A DNA stretch of 12,502 bases from JALEFZ01 sp039817415 (GCA_039817415.1 JBCBVV010000089.1:1-12502); one strand, 5' to 3'; positions 1-6,426 are shown, numbered from the stretch's first letter. Made by a program: numbers and translations. Notes: generated from the letters alone by a model not told the origin.

Positions 1-4
1 AATC

Positions 5-67
5 TGCTAAGGTGTAAGCTCTTATTTAGAAGCTATACGCCATATGGCGTATATACTTACGTTAGCC
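5..67 (+). repeat. attC-like repeat R1
   Basis: Left box tgctaag, right box gttagcc, so the outer arms are complementary apart from AAG in place of AAC. Inside is a perfect 20-bp palindrome at 34-53 (half-site tatacgccat). The inner layout differs from the other repeats: the right stem abuts GTT without a spacer. The right box opens cassette 1 and pairs with gtggctaac at 730-738. Confidence 0.6.
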
Positions 68-85
68 ACAAGTTGAAAAACATCA

Positions 86-700
86 ATGAAAGAAACATTC
101 ATCGGACATAAATGTAAAATACTTAATTCTGAAAAAACAGGGATTACACTTGAATTGAATAGTTGGAGTTCAGAAAATTTTATAGAAAAATATTCTGTCA
201 GTTTCGATAAAGAAAATGTTATTGAGCGAATTACAGAAGACCATCTTTCTTTTGGAGAAAAAGTCTCTAAAACAGAATTTTTTCAACGATTAATAAGAGA
301 CATACAAGAGTCAGACGAAACAACTAGGGAATTTGCTTCAGCAATCCTTTGTGATTTTCTTGAATTTGATATTGCTGATTTTGACACAAATACTTTAAAA
401 CTCGGAATTGAAAAAATAATTGGACAAATAACTGTCGAAGAAAACATTAATGCAGAACACAAATTAGTAGAAGGCTTGTTCGAATTTATTTGGAGTAAAA
501 AACTGTCAGATAACGAAGAAATCGAATTACTGGAAAGATTGACTGAAATTGACAAGTATTACATTTGGAGTTATTTAGGAGATGAAATAGTCGAGGATAT
601 CGAAAGCTACAAATCCGAAAAACTGACAAAATATTACTCTGAAAACATTGAAAAATGGAAAGAGAAAGACATCCATTTATATGGGAAAGAAAAAAGCTGA
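86..700 (+). CDS. Hypothetical acidic cytoplasmic protein (cassette 1)
   Basis: This 204-residue protein has no signal peptide or membrane segment. It is rich in Glu, Lys and Ile and looks largely alpha-helical from about residue 60 onward, with aromatic-acidic runs such as DFLEFDIADFD (about residues 90-100) and KYYIWSYLGDEIVEDIE (about 157-173). The latter resembles the repeated helical ending of small polymorphic-toxin immunity proteins, but I do not recognise the family and assign no function. The ATG lies 25 nt after the GTT that opens the cassette, and the stop is 35 nt before the AAC that closes it. That leaves almost no room for a private promoter, so expression probably depends on transcription from outside. 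Confidence 0.75.
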   Translation: MKETFIGHKCKILNSEKTGITLELNSWSSENFIEKYSVSFDKENVIERITEDHLSFGEKVSKTEFFQRLIRDIQESDETTREFASAILCDFLEFDIADFDTNTLKLGIEKIIGQITVEENINAEHKLVEGLFEFIWSKKLSDNEEIELLERLTEIDKYYIWSYLGDEIVEDIESYKSEKLTKYYSENIEKWKEKDIHLYGKEKS

Positions 701-731
701 AAAATATTATAATAAACTAAATAAAACCAGT

Positions 732-791
732 GGCTAACAAAGTGTATAGTGCATACCCTTTGGGATACGCACCATACACAAACCGTAAGGA
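732..791 (+). repeat. attC-like repeat R2
   Basis: Left box ggctaac, 3-nt spacer, stem gtgtatagtg, an inner stem closing on ccctttggg, stem caccatacac, 5-nt spacer aaacc, and right box gtaagga. The right box is mutated from GTT to GTA. The 9 bases gtggctaac at 730-738 are the exact reverse complement of gttagccac at 61-69, the start of the same cassette. Confidence 0.7.
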
Positions 792-989
792 ATCATGGTC
801 AATAAACGTCCGATCTAAACTTTCTTCTGTGACCCATTTTTGTTGCTTTTGGAGGCGTTTAAGCTTGCTTAGGAGGGCTATCAAAAGCTACAAAAACCGG
901 ATGAAAAAACGGCATTTATATGAAATAAATAACCATATTTTCATACTTGGGTAAAAGAAAGGAAAATTGGTGGACGCGTAGCCCACGAT
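792..989. other. Cassette 2: about 260 bp without a recognisable gene
   Basis: Between R2 and R3 there is no credible gene. One frame (730-954) is open through R2 from a GTG, but its first 20 residues are simply the translated palindrome, and the rest is a basic, Arg/Lys/aromatic-rich string with no domain. On the minus strand, a short open stretch ending near R2 could be a gene remnant, but nothing in it is recognisable. A small imperfect palindrome, gtggacgcgtagcccac, lies at about 970-986 just before R3. The unit could be a non-coding cassette, a decayed gene or a small RNA; nothing here decides between them. Confidence 0.4.
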
Positions 990-1053
990 ACCTAACACTT
1001 TCTAACTGTTCATGGTCCTTTCAGGCCCACGACAGTTAGGATTACCGTTCTAT
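990..1053 (+). repeat. attC-like repeat R3
   Basis: Left box acctaac fits the classical attC RYYYAAC box exactly. The stem is ctaactgt/acagttag, with a 5-nt spacer on the left and a 7-nt spacer ending in acc on the right. The right box is gttctat, which opens cassette 3 and pairs with atagaac at 1767-1773. Confidence 0.72.
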
Positions 1054-1067
1054 CCCACTAAGAAAAA

Positions 1068-1754
1068 ATGAAGGAGTCAAAACTGAAGAAATACTTCGAG
1101 AATCAAATATCAGCCGAACTACTTGCTGAAGACTTAAAGGACAGTCAGCAAAAAACTGGCTATGATACGACTTCAGTAACGATTGAAAGTTTGGGTAATG
1201 GAGATTTCGAGATAGGAAAGAAACATTTAATTAAGCTGTGTGAGGATTATCTGAATAATCAAATTTCGAGTAAAGATTTGAATACAATTGGTTTTGCATT
1301 GATGTTTTCTGATTTCTTTCATTGGGATAACGACACAAAATCTGGAGAAACGATAAGTCAAGTAATTTCAGATTGGGATAATGAAAACATTGGTTATGAT
1401 ATAAATCGGAAGAACGTTCAACTCTGGAAAGAATATCTTGAAACAGGAAATTACTGTCTCGATAAGAATGAACTAAAAGAAAAGTTCAGACGTAAGGGTA
1501 AATGGAAGAAATTATACCAAGAAATCGATGAAATACTTTGGAATGATTGGGACCCAATTGGAATAAATGATGTTGCACCAAGAGATGAATATCAATCATA
1601 TACTCCTAAGATTTTCACGCTAAAACGAAAAGGTGCGACCGAAGAAGAGATTGCAAATAAGTTGTATCAAATAGAAACTGAAACAATTGGAGTAGCTGGC
1701 AATCTGAATCACTGTAAGGAGGTTGCCAGAAAAATAATTGAACTCAATGAATAA
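1068..1754 (+). CDS. Colicin-immunity-like protein with DUF1871-like C-terminal domain (cassette 3)
   Basis: This 228-residue cytoplasmic protein appears to have two modules. Residues 1 to about 125 (KYFENQISAELL..., FALMFSDFFHWD, ETISQVISDWDNENIGYDI) resemble small helical bacteriocin/colicin-type immunity proteins. Residues about 140-228 contain ILWNDWDPIGI (157-166), DEYQSYTPKIFTL (173-185) and a final helix pair. This WDPIGI-DEYxSY pattern is that of DUF1871-like domains often found in predicted immunity proteins of polymorphic toxin systems. The role as an antidote is inference, and no partner toxin is visible in the window. The ATG was chosen because it lies 21 nt after the cassette's GTT behind a cactaagaaaaa leader. 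The stop falls 16 nt before the closing AAC. Confidence 0.8.
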   Translation: MKESKLKKYFENQISAELLAEDLKDSQQKTGYDTTSVTIESLGNGDFEIGKKHLIKLCEDYLNNQISSKDLNTIGFALMFSDFFHWDNDTKSGETISQVISDWDNENIGYDINRKNVQLWKEYLETGNYCLDKNELKEKFRRKGKWKKLYQEIDEILWNDWDPIGINDVAPRDEYQSYTPKIFTLKRKGATEEEIANKLYQIETETIGVAGNLNHCKEVARKIIELNE

Positions 1755-1766
1755 AAAGAAAGCGGC

Positions 1767-1834
1767 ATAGAACAATGTACATGACGATCATGCCCAGCAA
1801 AAGCTGGTCACGCCGCATGTACTAACCGTTAGCG
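1767..1834 (+). repeat. attC-like repeat R4
   Basis: Left box atagaac, spacer aat, stem gtacatg/catgtac, spacer taacc, and right box gttagcg. An inner hairpin ccagc-aaaa-gctgg sits at 1794-1807. gttagcggtt (1828-1837) pairs perfectly with aaccgctaac (2664-2673) at the other end of cassette 4. Confidence 0.78.
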
Positions 1835-1849
1835 GTTATAATAAAATAA

Positions 1850-2662
1850 ATGAAGAAAATACTTACTTCATATCTACTTTTGATCTTAAATATCGCAGTA
1901 TACTCTCAAGTTTCAATTACCTATAAACATGTTGAGGCATGTCAAGGTGGAAGTAATTTGTGGGATCTAAAATATAGATGGAATTACGTAGAGAATTTCA
2001 CTCACATAGAGGATACTATAATTCTATATTTTGGCGCTAAAGAAGATTGTGGATTTGCTGATGATTATTGCACTAAATTTTTTGTTGACAAAAAAGCAGA
2101 CTCTTTATTTATAGACTATGAGACATATGGGGGGCACACAGATGAAAAAGGAGTCGTTCATGAAGGTTGTCCTTCTACATGCTTATGCTTTTTTAAAATT
2201 AGAATGGAAATAATAACAAGTGGTGAAAAGGTAAATAGGATAATTTATAAGGATGAAGATCTAACCGAACGAAACAAAAAATACAGGCAAGTAGGAGAAA
2301 TTTCCTACAAAATATATAAAGAAGACACAATCAATTTTATAGACCAATATGGAATAAAAAGTGGAGTTTGGATAGATTTCGCTGAAGATGGGAGTATAAG
2401 AAAGGAAGTGATATATCATGAGGATTGGGAATCTGGAATTCAAACACATTATTCGAACGATGGGAGGTCTAAGATGACAATTTTATTATTTAAAGGAATT
2501 CCAGTGCGAACAACAAATTATATGGATGGCGATATAATTAGTGAAAGCTATTTCACAGGTAAATCCATTGACAGAATAGATCTAATTAGATCGAAAACTG
2601 GAGTATTGAAAGAAGTCCAGGCTTTTAGAAAAGCTGATCCAAAGATTGAAATAATAAGATAA
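1850..2662 (+). CDS. Secreted MORN-repeat-like protein (cassette 4)
   Basis: This 270-residue protein begins with a signal peptide (basic KK, then hydrophobic ILTSYLLLILNIAVYSQ, probable cleavage near residue 19-20), so it is exported. The N-terminal half has six cysteines (residues 31, 67, 74, 107, 111, 113), including CPSTCLC, which suggests disulphides or a small metal site. Residues about 161-240 contain YGIKSGVWIDFAEDGSIRKEVIYHE-type segments followed by YSNDGRSKMTILLFKGIPV. These resemble MORN-like strands of the YwqK-type family common in Bacteroidota. The molecular function is unknown; a surface or periplasmic role is inferred. The start lies 22 nt after the cassette GTT and the stop only 8 nt before the closing AAC. 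Confidence 0.78.
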   Translation: MKKILTSYLLLILNIAVYSQVSITYKHVEACQGGSNLWDLKYRWNYVENFTHIEDTIILYFGAKEDCGFADDYCTKFFVDKKADSLFIDYETYGGHTDEKGVVHEGCPSTCLCFFKIRMEIITSGEKVNRIIYKDEDLTERNKKYRQVGEISYKIYKEDTINFIDQYGIKSGVWIDFAEDGSIRKEVIYHEDWESGIQTHYSNDGRSKMTILLFKGIPVRTTNYMDGDIISESYFTGKSIDRIDLIRSKTGVLKEVQAFRKADPKIEIIR

Positions 2663-2666
2663 CAAC

Positions 2667-2734
2667 CGCTAACACTAGCTACTCCGCCATCTCTCCGCTA
2701 ACGCTTCGAGACGTCGAGTAGCGTGTCGTTACAT
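2667..2734 (+). repeat. attC-like repeat R5
   Basis: Left box cgctaac, spacer acta, stem gctactc/gagtagc, spacer gtgtc, and right box gttacat. gttacatgag (2728-2737) is the perfect reverse complement of ctcatgtaac (3338-3347) at the other end of cassette 5. Confidence 0.78.
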
Positions 2735-2747
2735 GAGATAATATGAA

Positions 2748-3326
2748 ATGAAGTTCCTCCAATTTTGCCTCTTTCTGGCCATCTTTTTTTATTCCTGTAA
2801 GGAAAATACAGGAGAGCAGATTGTAGAAAATCCAGAGCAAATAAAGATAATTGGTTATTCACCTAGAGCTCAGATTGGATCATTAGACACATTGCCTAAA
2901 AAGGAACTATGGACTTATTTCCAAAAAGAAATGAATAATGGCTTGTACTATCTCTCCTATCGAAAGGATTCACAGCATCTAGAATACTTCCTTAACCTAG
3001 ATACGGCTCAAATGTCTGAAATATGGACCAATGGAGAGAAGAATACACAGCCTTTTCGTTTGGTTGGATACGAAGTAGTACAAACTTACAGTAATTATGC
3101 TGATTTTGAATTTGTATACAAATTCGCGAGAAACTATAATACCTACGATGGGTGTTCAAATATATTTTGGACCCCCAAAACAGGGATTTTGATGGAAAGA
3201 AACTCCCACTGGAAAGGTTTCAACCTGTTCTTGTCCAATGATGACATAGAAAAAAAGGAGCTGCAAATCCTATACATTACGACATTGATAGGGCTAGGCC
3301 GTTTTGGATCAGAATGTGGGATATAG
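2748..3326 (+). CDS. Hypothetical lipoprotein (cassette 5)
   Basis: This 192-residue protein has a lipoprotein signal peptide, MKFLQFCLFLAIFFYSC, in which Cys17 would be lipidated. It is therefore probably anchored in the inner or outer membrane. The mature part is rich in Tyr, Phe and Trp (for example KELWTYFQKEMNNGLYYLSY) and ends in a weakly hydrophobic IGLGRFG stretch. I do not recognise the family. The first ATG after R5 is 20 nt from GTT; the ATG at 2743 is out of frame. It is one of four adjacent or near-adjacent cassettes encoding exported proteins. Confidence 0.72.
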   Translation: MKFLQFCLFLAIFFYSCKENTGEQIVENPEQIKIIGYSPRAQIGSLDTLPKKELWTYFQKEMNNGLYYLSYRKDSQHLEYFLNLDTAQMSEIWTNGEKNTQPFRLVGYEVVQTYSNYADFEFVYKFARNYNTYDGCSNIFWTPKTGILMERNSHWKGFNLFLSNDDIEKKELQILYITTLIGLGRFGSECGI

Positions 3327-3340
3327 GGAACTTTATACTC

Positions 3341-3404
3341 ATGTAACAAGGGCTATTCGCCCAGCCTCCTAAAGATCGGCCAGTTGCATAGCAAATCGTT
3401 ACCG
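3341..3404 (+). repeat. attC-like repeat R6
   Basis: Left box atgtaac, spacer aagg, stem gctat/atagc, spacer aaatc, and right box gttaccg. gttaccggaa (3398-3407) pairs perfectly with ttccggtaac (4086-4095) at the far end of cassette 6. Confidence 0.74.
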
Positions 3405-3452
3405 GAAAGTTAAAATGAAAAGCATCTTTTCGCCTTGATGAGTGTTTCGATT

Positions 3453-3486
3453 TTGTGTGAAATATCGGGCGCGAGAGATACATTTG
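3453..3486 (+). promoter_or_regulatory. Candidate Bacteroidota promoter inside cassette 6
   Basis: TTG at 3453-3455 and TACATTTG at 3479-3486 are 23 nt apart. They fit the TTG-N17-23-TAnnTTTG pattern reported for Flavobacterium-type promoters. A start point just downstream would leave a leader of about 145 nt containing three 24-bp repeats before the ATG at 3640. It is a motif match only. Confidence 0.4.
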
Positions 3487-3547
3487 GTCTGTGGTTTCTC
3501 ATTCTCTTTAAACCATTCTTATAAAAATAAATGGGCTTCAGTACAGA

Positions 3548-3619
3548 AATTGAATTGGATAACTCCTCAGTAATTGAATATAGTTACCGCTCAGCAATTT
3601 CATTAGGCTAATGAACAGA
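3548..3619 (+). repeat. 24-bp tandem repeat block upstream of the MafI-like gene (3 units)
   Basis: Three consecutive 24-nt units start at 3548, 3572 and 3596. Units 1 and 2 begin aattgaat and continue with a gataactcctcag or gttaccgctcag-like core; unit 3 is more diverged. A matching three-unit block lies after the gene. A 26-codon frame (3531-3611) crosses this block, but the downstream copy has stops in that frame, so conservation appears to be at DNA or RNA level. Confidence 0.65.
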
Positions 3620-3639
3620 AATCATGGTTAAGCAATAAC

Positions 3640-3924
3640 ATGGAAAAAAATAAAGCTAAGGAGAAGGTGTTAGAATTCGTCCAGGAGATTCAAAAATCAC
3701 AAAAGGGAATAGCTAATTCGGAATTAGAACAAAAAATACAAGATTCATTTGAATTGATTGATCATTTCGAATTTGGAGTAGCCCTTGAAAATCTAATTGA
3801 AAACCTATATGAATTTGATATCCCAATCAGTCAGAATCAAATTGCAATTGCGCGTGAGGCTGCAGAAGCAATGGAAATAAATTGGGGGAAATTTGAATAT
3901 ATAGAGGAATTGAAAAGTAAATAG
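3640..3924 (+). CDS. MafI-like immunity protein (cassette 6)
   Basis: This 94-residue helical protein has the pattern LIDHFEFGVALENLIENLYEFDIPISQNQ (39-67), followed by ALA-type helices and a terminal W-G-K-F motif. It matches the MafI family of immunity proteins, in which an I-x-H-x-E-x-x-x-A-L-E-x-L core precedes 'I.IS..E'. Known biology: MafI proteins neutralise MafB-type polymorphic toxins, first described in Neisseria. No toxin gene is visible here, so it is an orphan antidote. Unlike its neighbours it has a 242-nt leader with a candidate promoter and is bracketed by two blocks of 24-bp repeats, suggesting self-contained expression. The start ATG follows agcaataac; no Shine-Dalgarno is seen. 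Confidence 0.75.
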   Translation: MEKNKAKEKVLEFVQEIQKSQKGIANSELEQKIQDSFELIDHFEFGVALENLIENLYEFDIPISQNQIAIAREAAEAMEINWGKFEYIEELKSK

Positions 3925-3935
3925 TGAGCGGTTAT

Positions 3936-4007
3936 AATTGAATAGGGTAGCTGCTCAAAAATTGAATTGAGTTACTGTTTAGATAATGAATTGGGCTAAT
4001 TCGAAAT
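3936..4007 (+). repeat. 24-bp tandem repeat block downstream of the MafI-like gene (3 units)
   Basis: Units start at 3936, 3960 and 3984 with the same 24-nt period and order as the block at 3548-3619. By eye, units 1 and 2 match their upstream partners at about 18 of 24 positions each, and unit 3 at about 13. Just before the block, tgagcggttat (3925-3935) is close to an inverted copy of the ataactcctca/agttaccgctca core found upstream. Confidence 0.65.
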
Positions 4008-4088
4008 CAATAACTACGTTTTGAATAATCATGCGCCCGATATTTTGATCACACGCTTTTCAGAATGAAGAAATAGAAAGTTATATTC

Positions 4089-4155
4089 CGGTAACATCAG
4101 CTACACGTCGCCATGCTTGCTTCGCGGCGCACGGCGTGTAGCTGTGCCGTTACCT
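4089..4155 (+). repeat. attC-like repeat R7
   Basis: This is the best-formed repeat: left box cggtaac, spacer atc, stem agctacacg/cgtgtagct, spacer gtgcc, and right box gttacct, with a second stem cgcc/ggcg inside. gttacctgcg (4149-4158) pairs perfectly with cgcaggtaac (4690-4699) at the end of cassette 7. Confidence 0.82.
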
Positions 4156-4172
4156 GCGACAATAAAAGAAAG

Positions 4173-4688
4173 ATGAATAGAATACTACTGATCGTAACAA
4201 TTATTGCGTTTTTGAGCTGTTCAAGCGATTCAAAAAATACTAATAGGGGACATCTTGAAGAATCTAAAAATATCGTCCTCCCTTGTGAGAAATGTGATTT
4301 CGAAGCAATTAAATATGCGAGCGAGAATTACTTTTCCTTAAATAAAGGTGAATTGGAGAAATTTCTGTGCGCATATGACGAGAATTGTGATTGGCCTTCC
4401 AATATGATGGAGACAAGAGATAATCGAAAATATGGACTTGCGTGGGAGGCGTTATTCTCTCATTTCGATAGATACTTCAATGAATTCTTGGATATCCTTG
4501 AAAATAATGAATCAGTTAATAAAGGTTATTTACTTGAATTATTTTCTGAGCCTGCCATATATGATTTACCCTATGGCGAAATCCTGAGGAAATTGAAAGA
4601 AATAGAATATAAAACCGATTTTCAGAAAGAAGTTGAAAGGGCATTTGAACATTCTGTAAATGAAGGTAATAGGATGCTAAATGATTAA
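4173..4688 (+). CDS. Hypothetical lipoprotein (cassette 7)
   Basis: Starting at the ATG at 4173 gives 171 residues with a clear lipoprotein signal, MNRILLIVTIIAFLSC (lipidated Cys16). An upstream in-frame ATG at 4113 would add 20 residues encoded by repeat R7 and hide the signal peptide, so it is rejected. The mature protein begins with a Ser/Asn-rich linker, then CEKCDFEAIKYASENYF and CAYDENCDW (four cysteines, two spaced CxxC and CxxxxxC). The C-terminal half is helical and acidic. The family is not recognised. The start is 24 nt after GTT and the stop 8 nt before AAC, typical for this array. Confidence 0.75.
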   Translation: MNRILLIVTIIAFLSCSSDSKNTNRGHLEESKNIVLPCEKCDFEAIKYASENYFSLNKGELEKFLCAYDENCDWPSNMMETRDNRKYGLAWEALFSHFDRYFNEFLDILENNESVNKGYLLELFSEPAIYDLPYGEILRKLKEIEYKTDFQKEVERAFEHSVNEGNRMLND

Positions 4689-4692
4689 ACGC

Positions 4693-4763
4693 AGGTAACA
4701 TGGTCTATGAGCTATGCCTGCGTCGCGAAGCTCCTTGCCACAGCACATAGTCCGGTCTTAGAT
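4693..4763 (+). repeat. attC-like repeat R8
   Basis: Left box aggtaac; stem ctatg/catag with an inner AGCT.TG/CA.AGCA-like extension; right box cttagat, where the G of GTT has become C. cttagatt (4757-4764) pairs with aatctaac (5740-5747), 7 of 8, at the end of cassette 8. Confidence 0.65.
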
Positions 4764-4774
4764 TCCATTAAGAA

Positions 4775-5746
4775 ATGAAGAGCTACTTTAGATATTTAAC
4801 TCTTTTATTCCTTGCTTTATCTTGCAATAATGATAATCACCAAGTAGACCGTATAGAAGAAAAAGAATCAGATAGAACCGAAGTAAATAACCCACTAATC
4901 CAGCAAAATTCATCGAATATTTTAGGAGACAAAATAATATTGTCGAATGTAAGAGATGAGAATGGGTTAAAAAGCCCTGACATGGTACTGGTTTTAAAGA
5001 TGTTCAATGACTCATCGGAAAACAATGCTTTCAGCCCCATTGGTACCAAAAATTACTTCTTTAAAAGCAAAAGGACCAAATTCATATCAATCGCCAAGAA
5101 TCTGTCCGACTCTGTTAGGTTTAAGAGTTCATTTAAAGAAGTTATCTATAGAATAAGGCCGAACAATTTTGAGGATGACATTCACCTTTCTATTGAAATG
5201 GTTGATTCAGCATACAGCAATTATGAAACATCCTGGTTTAACAAATCAGAACGAATTCTCTTAATCAAGCCGAAAAAAATTTACAGCTATGCCAGAAAGT
5301 TTATTAGGTTACTAAAATTTGATAAGAATGGTCTCCAAAAAAATGCAGTTACAATTGATGACTTTCAATTTACAGATGGAGTATCAACTCGAAATGGATA
5401 TCTTTTGGGATTGAATGACTTTGGGTATGGCCCATCAAAATATTTTGTTAAATCAGATTACTCGTATAAAGTTGTTTGGCTGGACAAAAAGCTGAATATT
5501 CTGGAGGAATTTCGTGTTGCTCACCCAAGTACAGAATTGAAACAAGTCGACTACGTAAATAACCGTTACATTGTCAGGTTAGAAAAGCACTATGGCTGTG
5601 ATATATGTGACTGGAACTTTTGCAGTTTTGTGCTGAGCTTTGATAGCAACTACCAACCCCAAAGCGTAAAGATCAGTAATCAGCCAAGAGATTTAAGAGT
5701 AAACCCTGATTCTTTGAGGAATGAAATTTTAAAGAATAAAATCTAA
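4775..5746 (+). CDS. Hypothetical lipoprotein (cassette 8)
   Basis: This 323-residue protein has lipoprotein signal MKSYFRYLTLLFLALSC (lipidated Cys17), then a polar linker of about 30 residues. The rest is beta-strand-rich: NGLKSPDMVLVLKM, IHLSIEMVDSAY, RILLIKPKKIYSYARKFIRLLKFDKNG, DFQFTDGVSTRNGYLLGLNDFGYG, YKVVWLDKKLNILEEFRV. The alternation of 'YLLGL...' and 'WLDKKLNILEE' strands is reminiscent of propeller-like sensor or cell-surface proteins, though this is only an impression. Cys275, Cys278 and Cys283 (CDICDWNFC) form a cluster that could bind metal or form a disulphide. The stop codon overlaps the AAC box of R9. No family is recognised. Confidence 0.74.
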   Translation: MKSYFRYLTLLFLALSCNNDNHQVDRIEEKESDRTEVNNPLIQQNSSNILGDKIILSNVRDENGLKSPDMVLVLKMFNDSSENNAFSPIGTKNYFFKSKRTKFISIAKNLSDSVRFKSSFKEVIYRIRPNNFEDDIHLSIEMVDSAYSNYETSWFNKSERILLIKPKKIYSYARKFIRLLKFDKNGLQKNAVTIDDFQFTDGVSTRNGYLLGLNDFGYGPSKYFVKSDYSYKVVWLDKKLNILEEFRVAHPSTELKQVDYVNNRYIVRLEKHYGCDICDWNFCSFVLSFDSNYQPQSVKISNQPRDLRVNPDSLRNEILKNKI

Positions 5747-5792
5747 CCTCAGCTTTCCACACTCGGCCGGTCTCATAGCCAAACCGTTGGAC
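5741..5792 (+). repeat. attC-like repeat R9
   Basis: Left box atctaac fits RYYYAAC and right box gttggac fits GTTRRRY, both classical attC core boxes. The internal stem is weak (agct/ggct region); the right spacer is aaacc. gttggacgt (5786-5794) pairs with acgcccaac (6374-6382), 8 of 9, at the end of cassette 9. The TAA of the preceding gene lies inside the left box. Confidence 0.65.
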
Positions 5793-5818
5793 GTCACTAA
5801 GAAAAAATAAAAACCAAA

Positions 5819-6361
5819 ATGGTAGAAGTTCAGAATCGGAGAAGAAAAATTGAGAACATCAAAAAAGATTATCCAAATGCTGTAATTATTGATGTAACAT
5901 CAAAAGGAGAAATGCCAATGGTGAAATTTAGTCCGTTTTATCCAATTGGAAATATACCAATTCCATTTTCGCCAAATAAATTTTCACAATCTGTTGAAGG
6001 AATTTGGCAAGGGTTAAAAGTTTTTGAAAAGGATGATGTAGATGAATCGAAATTTGAAATTACATCAATGAAAGGTTTGAAAAGAACCATTCGGAAATTT
6101 GGAATACCTAAAGGTCATCGAAAAGGAATTAGTGGAAATGAATTGCTCGATTACATAACAGCGAGAAAAATGATTTATCTTCCAGCGTATAAATGGGTTT
6201 TAGATAATCAGTTGAAAGAAGAAGTTGATGAACTGAAAAGGATATCAAAAAGCGGAACTCTGGTACTTTTGGATTATGAAACAAATGGAGAGATTGAGAA
6301 TCCGAAAAAACCGTTGTCTCATGCTCAATTGATAAAAATGCGAATAGAAGAAAAATTATAA
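5819..6361 (+). CDS. DUF6939-like protein (cassette 9)
   Basis: This 180-residue soluble protein has a distinctive conserved pattern: YPNAVIIDVTSKG (18-30), SPFYPIGNIPIPFSP (38-52), SVEGIWQGLKVFE (58-70), GLKRTIRKFG (86-95), GHRKG (99-103), MIYLPAYKWVL (118-128), LLDYETNG (150-157) and PLSHA (165-169). I believe this corresponds to the DUF6939 family; the name is from memory. The arrangement of a proline-rich strand followed by S-V-E-x-x-W-Q-x-x-K is reminiscent of NADAR proteins (N-glycosidases acting on ADP-ribose or riboflavin intermediates), but homology is unproven. The length suits a single intact domain. The leader cactaagaaaaaa is nearly the same as that of cassette 3. Confidence 0.72.
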   Translation: MVEVQNRRRKIENIKKDYPNAVIIDVTSKGEMPMVKFSPFYPIGNIPIPFSPNKFSQSVEGIWQGLKVFEKDDVDESKFEITSMKGLKRTIRKFGIPKGHRKGISGNELLDYITARKMIYLPAYKWVLDNQLKEEVDELKRISKSGTLVLLDYETNGEIENPKKPLSHAQLIKMRIEEKL

Positions 6362-6375
6362 AAAAGAAAGCGAAC

Positions 6376-6414
6376 GCCCAACAATGGCTATATGTCCATG
6401 TCGGGCCGTTATAG
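6376..6414 (+). repeat. attC-like repeat R10 (short)
   Basis: Left box gcccaac fits RYYYAAC; right box gttatag; only 39 bp in total with a weak stem, atatg/catgt. gttataggc (6408-6416) pairs with gcctgaaac (6880-6888), 7 of 9, at the end of cassette 10. Confidence 0.5.
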
Positions 6415-6426
6415 GCAAGCAGAAAA

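Larger units (their letters stand above)
3461..4044. repeat. 12-bp inverted repeat in the flanks of cassette 6
   Basis: aatatcgggcgc at 3461-3472 recurs as its reverse complement at 4033-4044. Next to it, gtgtga (3455-3460) matches tcacac (4049-4054), and gaaaagc (3417-3423) matches gcttttc (4055-4061). Together with the 10-bp ends at 3398-3407 and 4086-4095, the cassette has interrupted terminal inverted repeats of roughly 65-75 nt, much longer than in the other cassettes. Confidence 0.65.

Noticed and set aside
730..954. 74-residue + strand frame starting MANKVYSAYPLGYAPYTN
   Set aside because: Its first 20 residues are repeat R2 read in frame, it would need a GTG inside the palindrome, and the remainder has no domain or codon pattern of a real gene.
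3531..3611. 26-codon leader ORF (MGFSTEIELDNSS...) upstream of the MafI-like gene
   Set aside because: The repeat it crosses is interrupted by stops in the equivalent downstream block, so peptide coding is not conserved.
3548..4007. CRISPR-like array
   Set aside because: The 24-bp units are directly adjacent with no spacers, and no cas genes are present.
4113..4172. Upstream start extending the cassette 7 lipoprotein by 20 residues
   Set aside because: The extension translates repeat R7 and would bury the lipoprotein signal peptide; the ATG at 4173 fits the usual distance from the junction.
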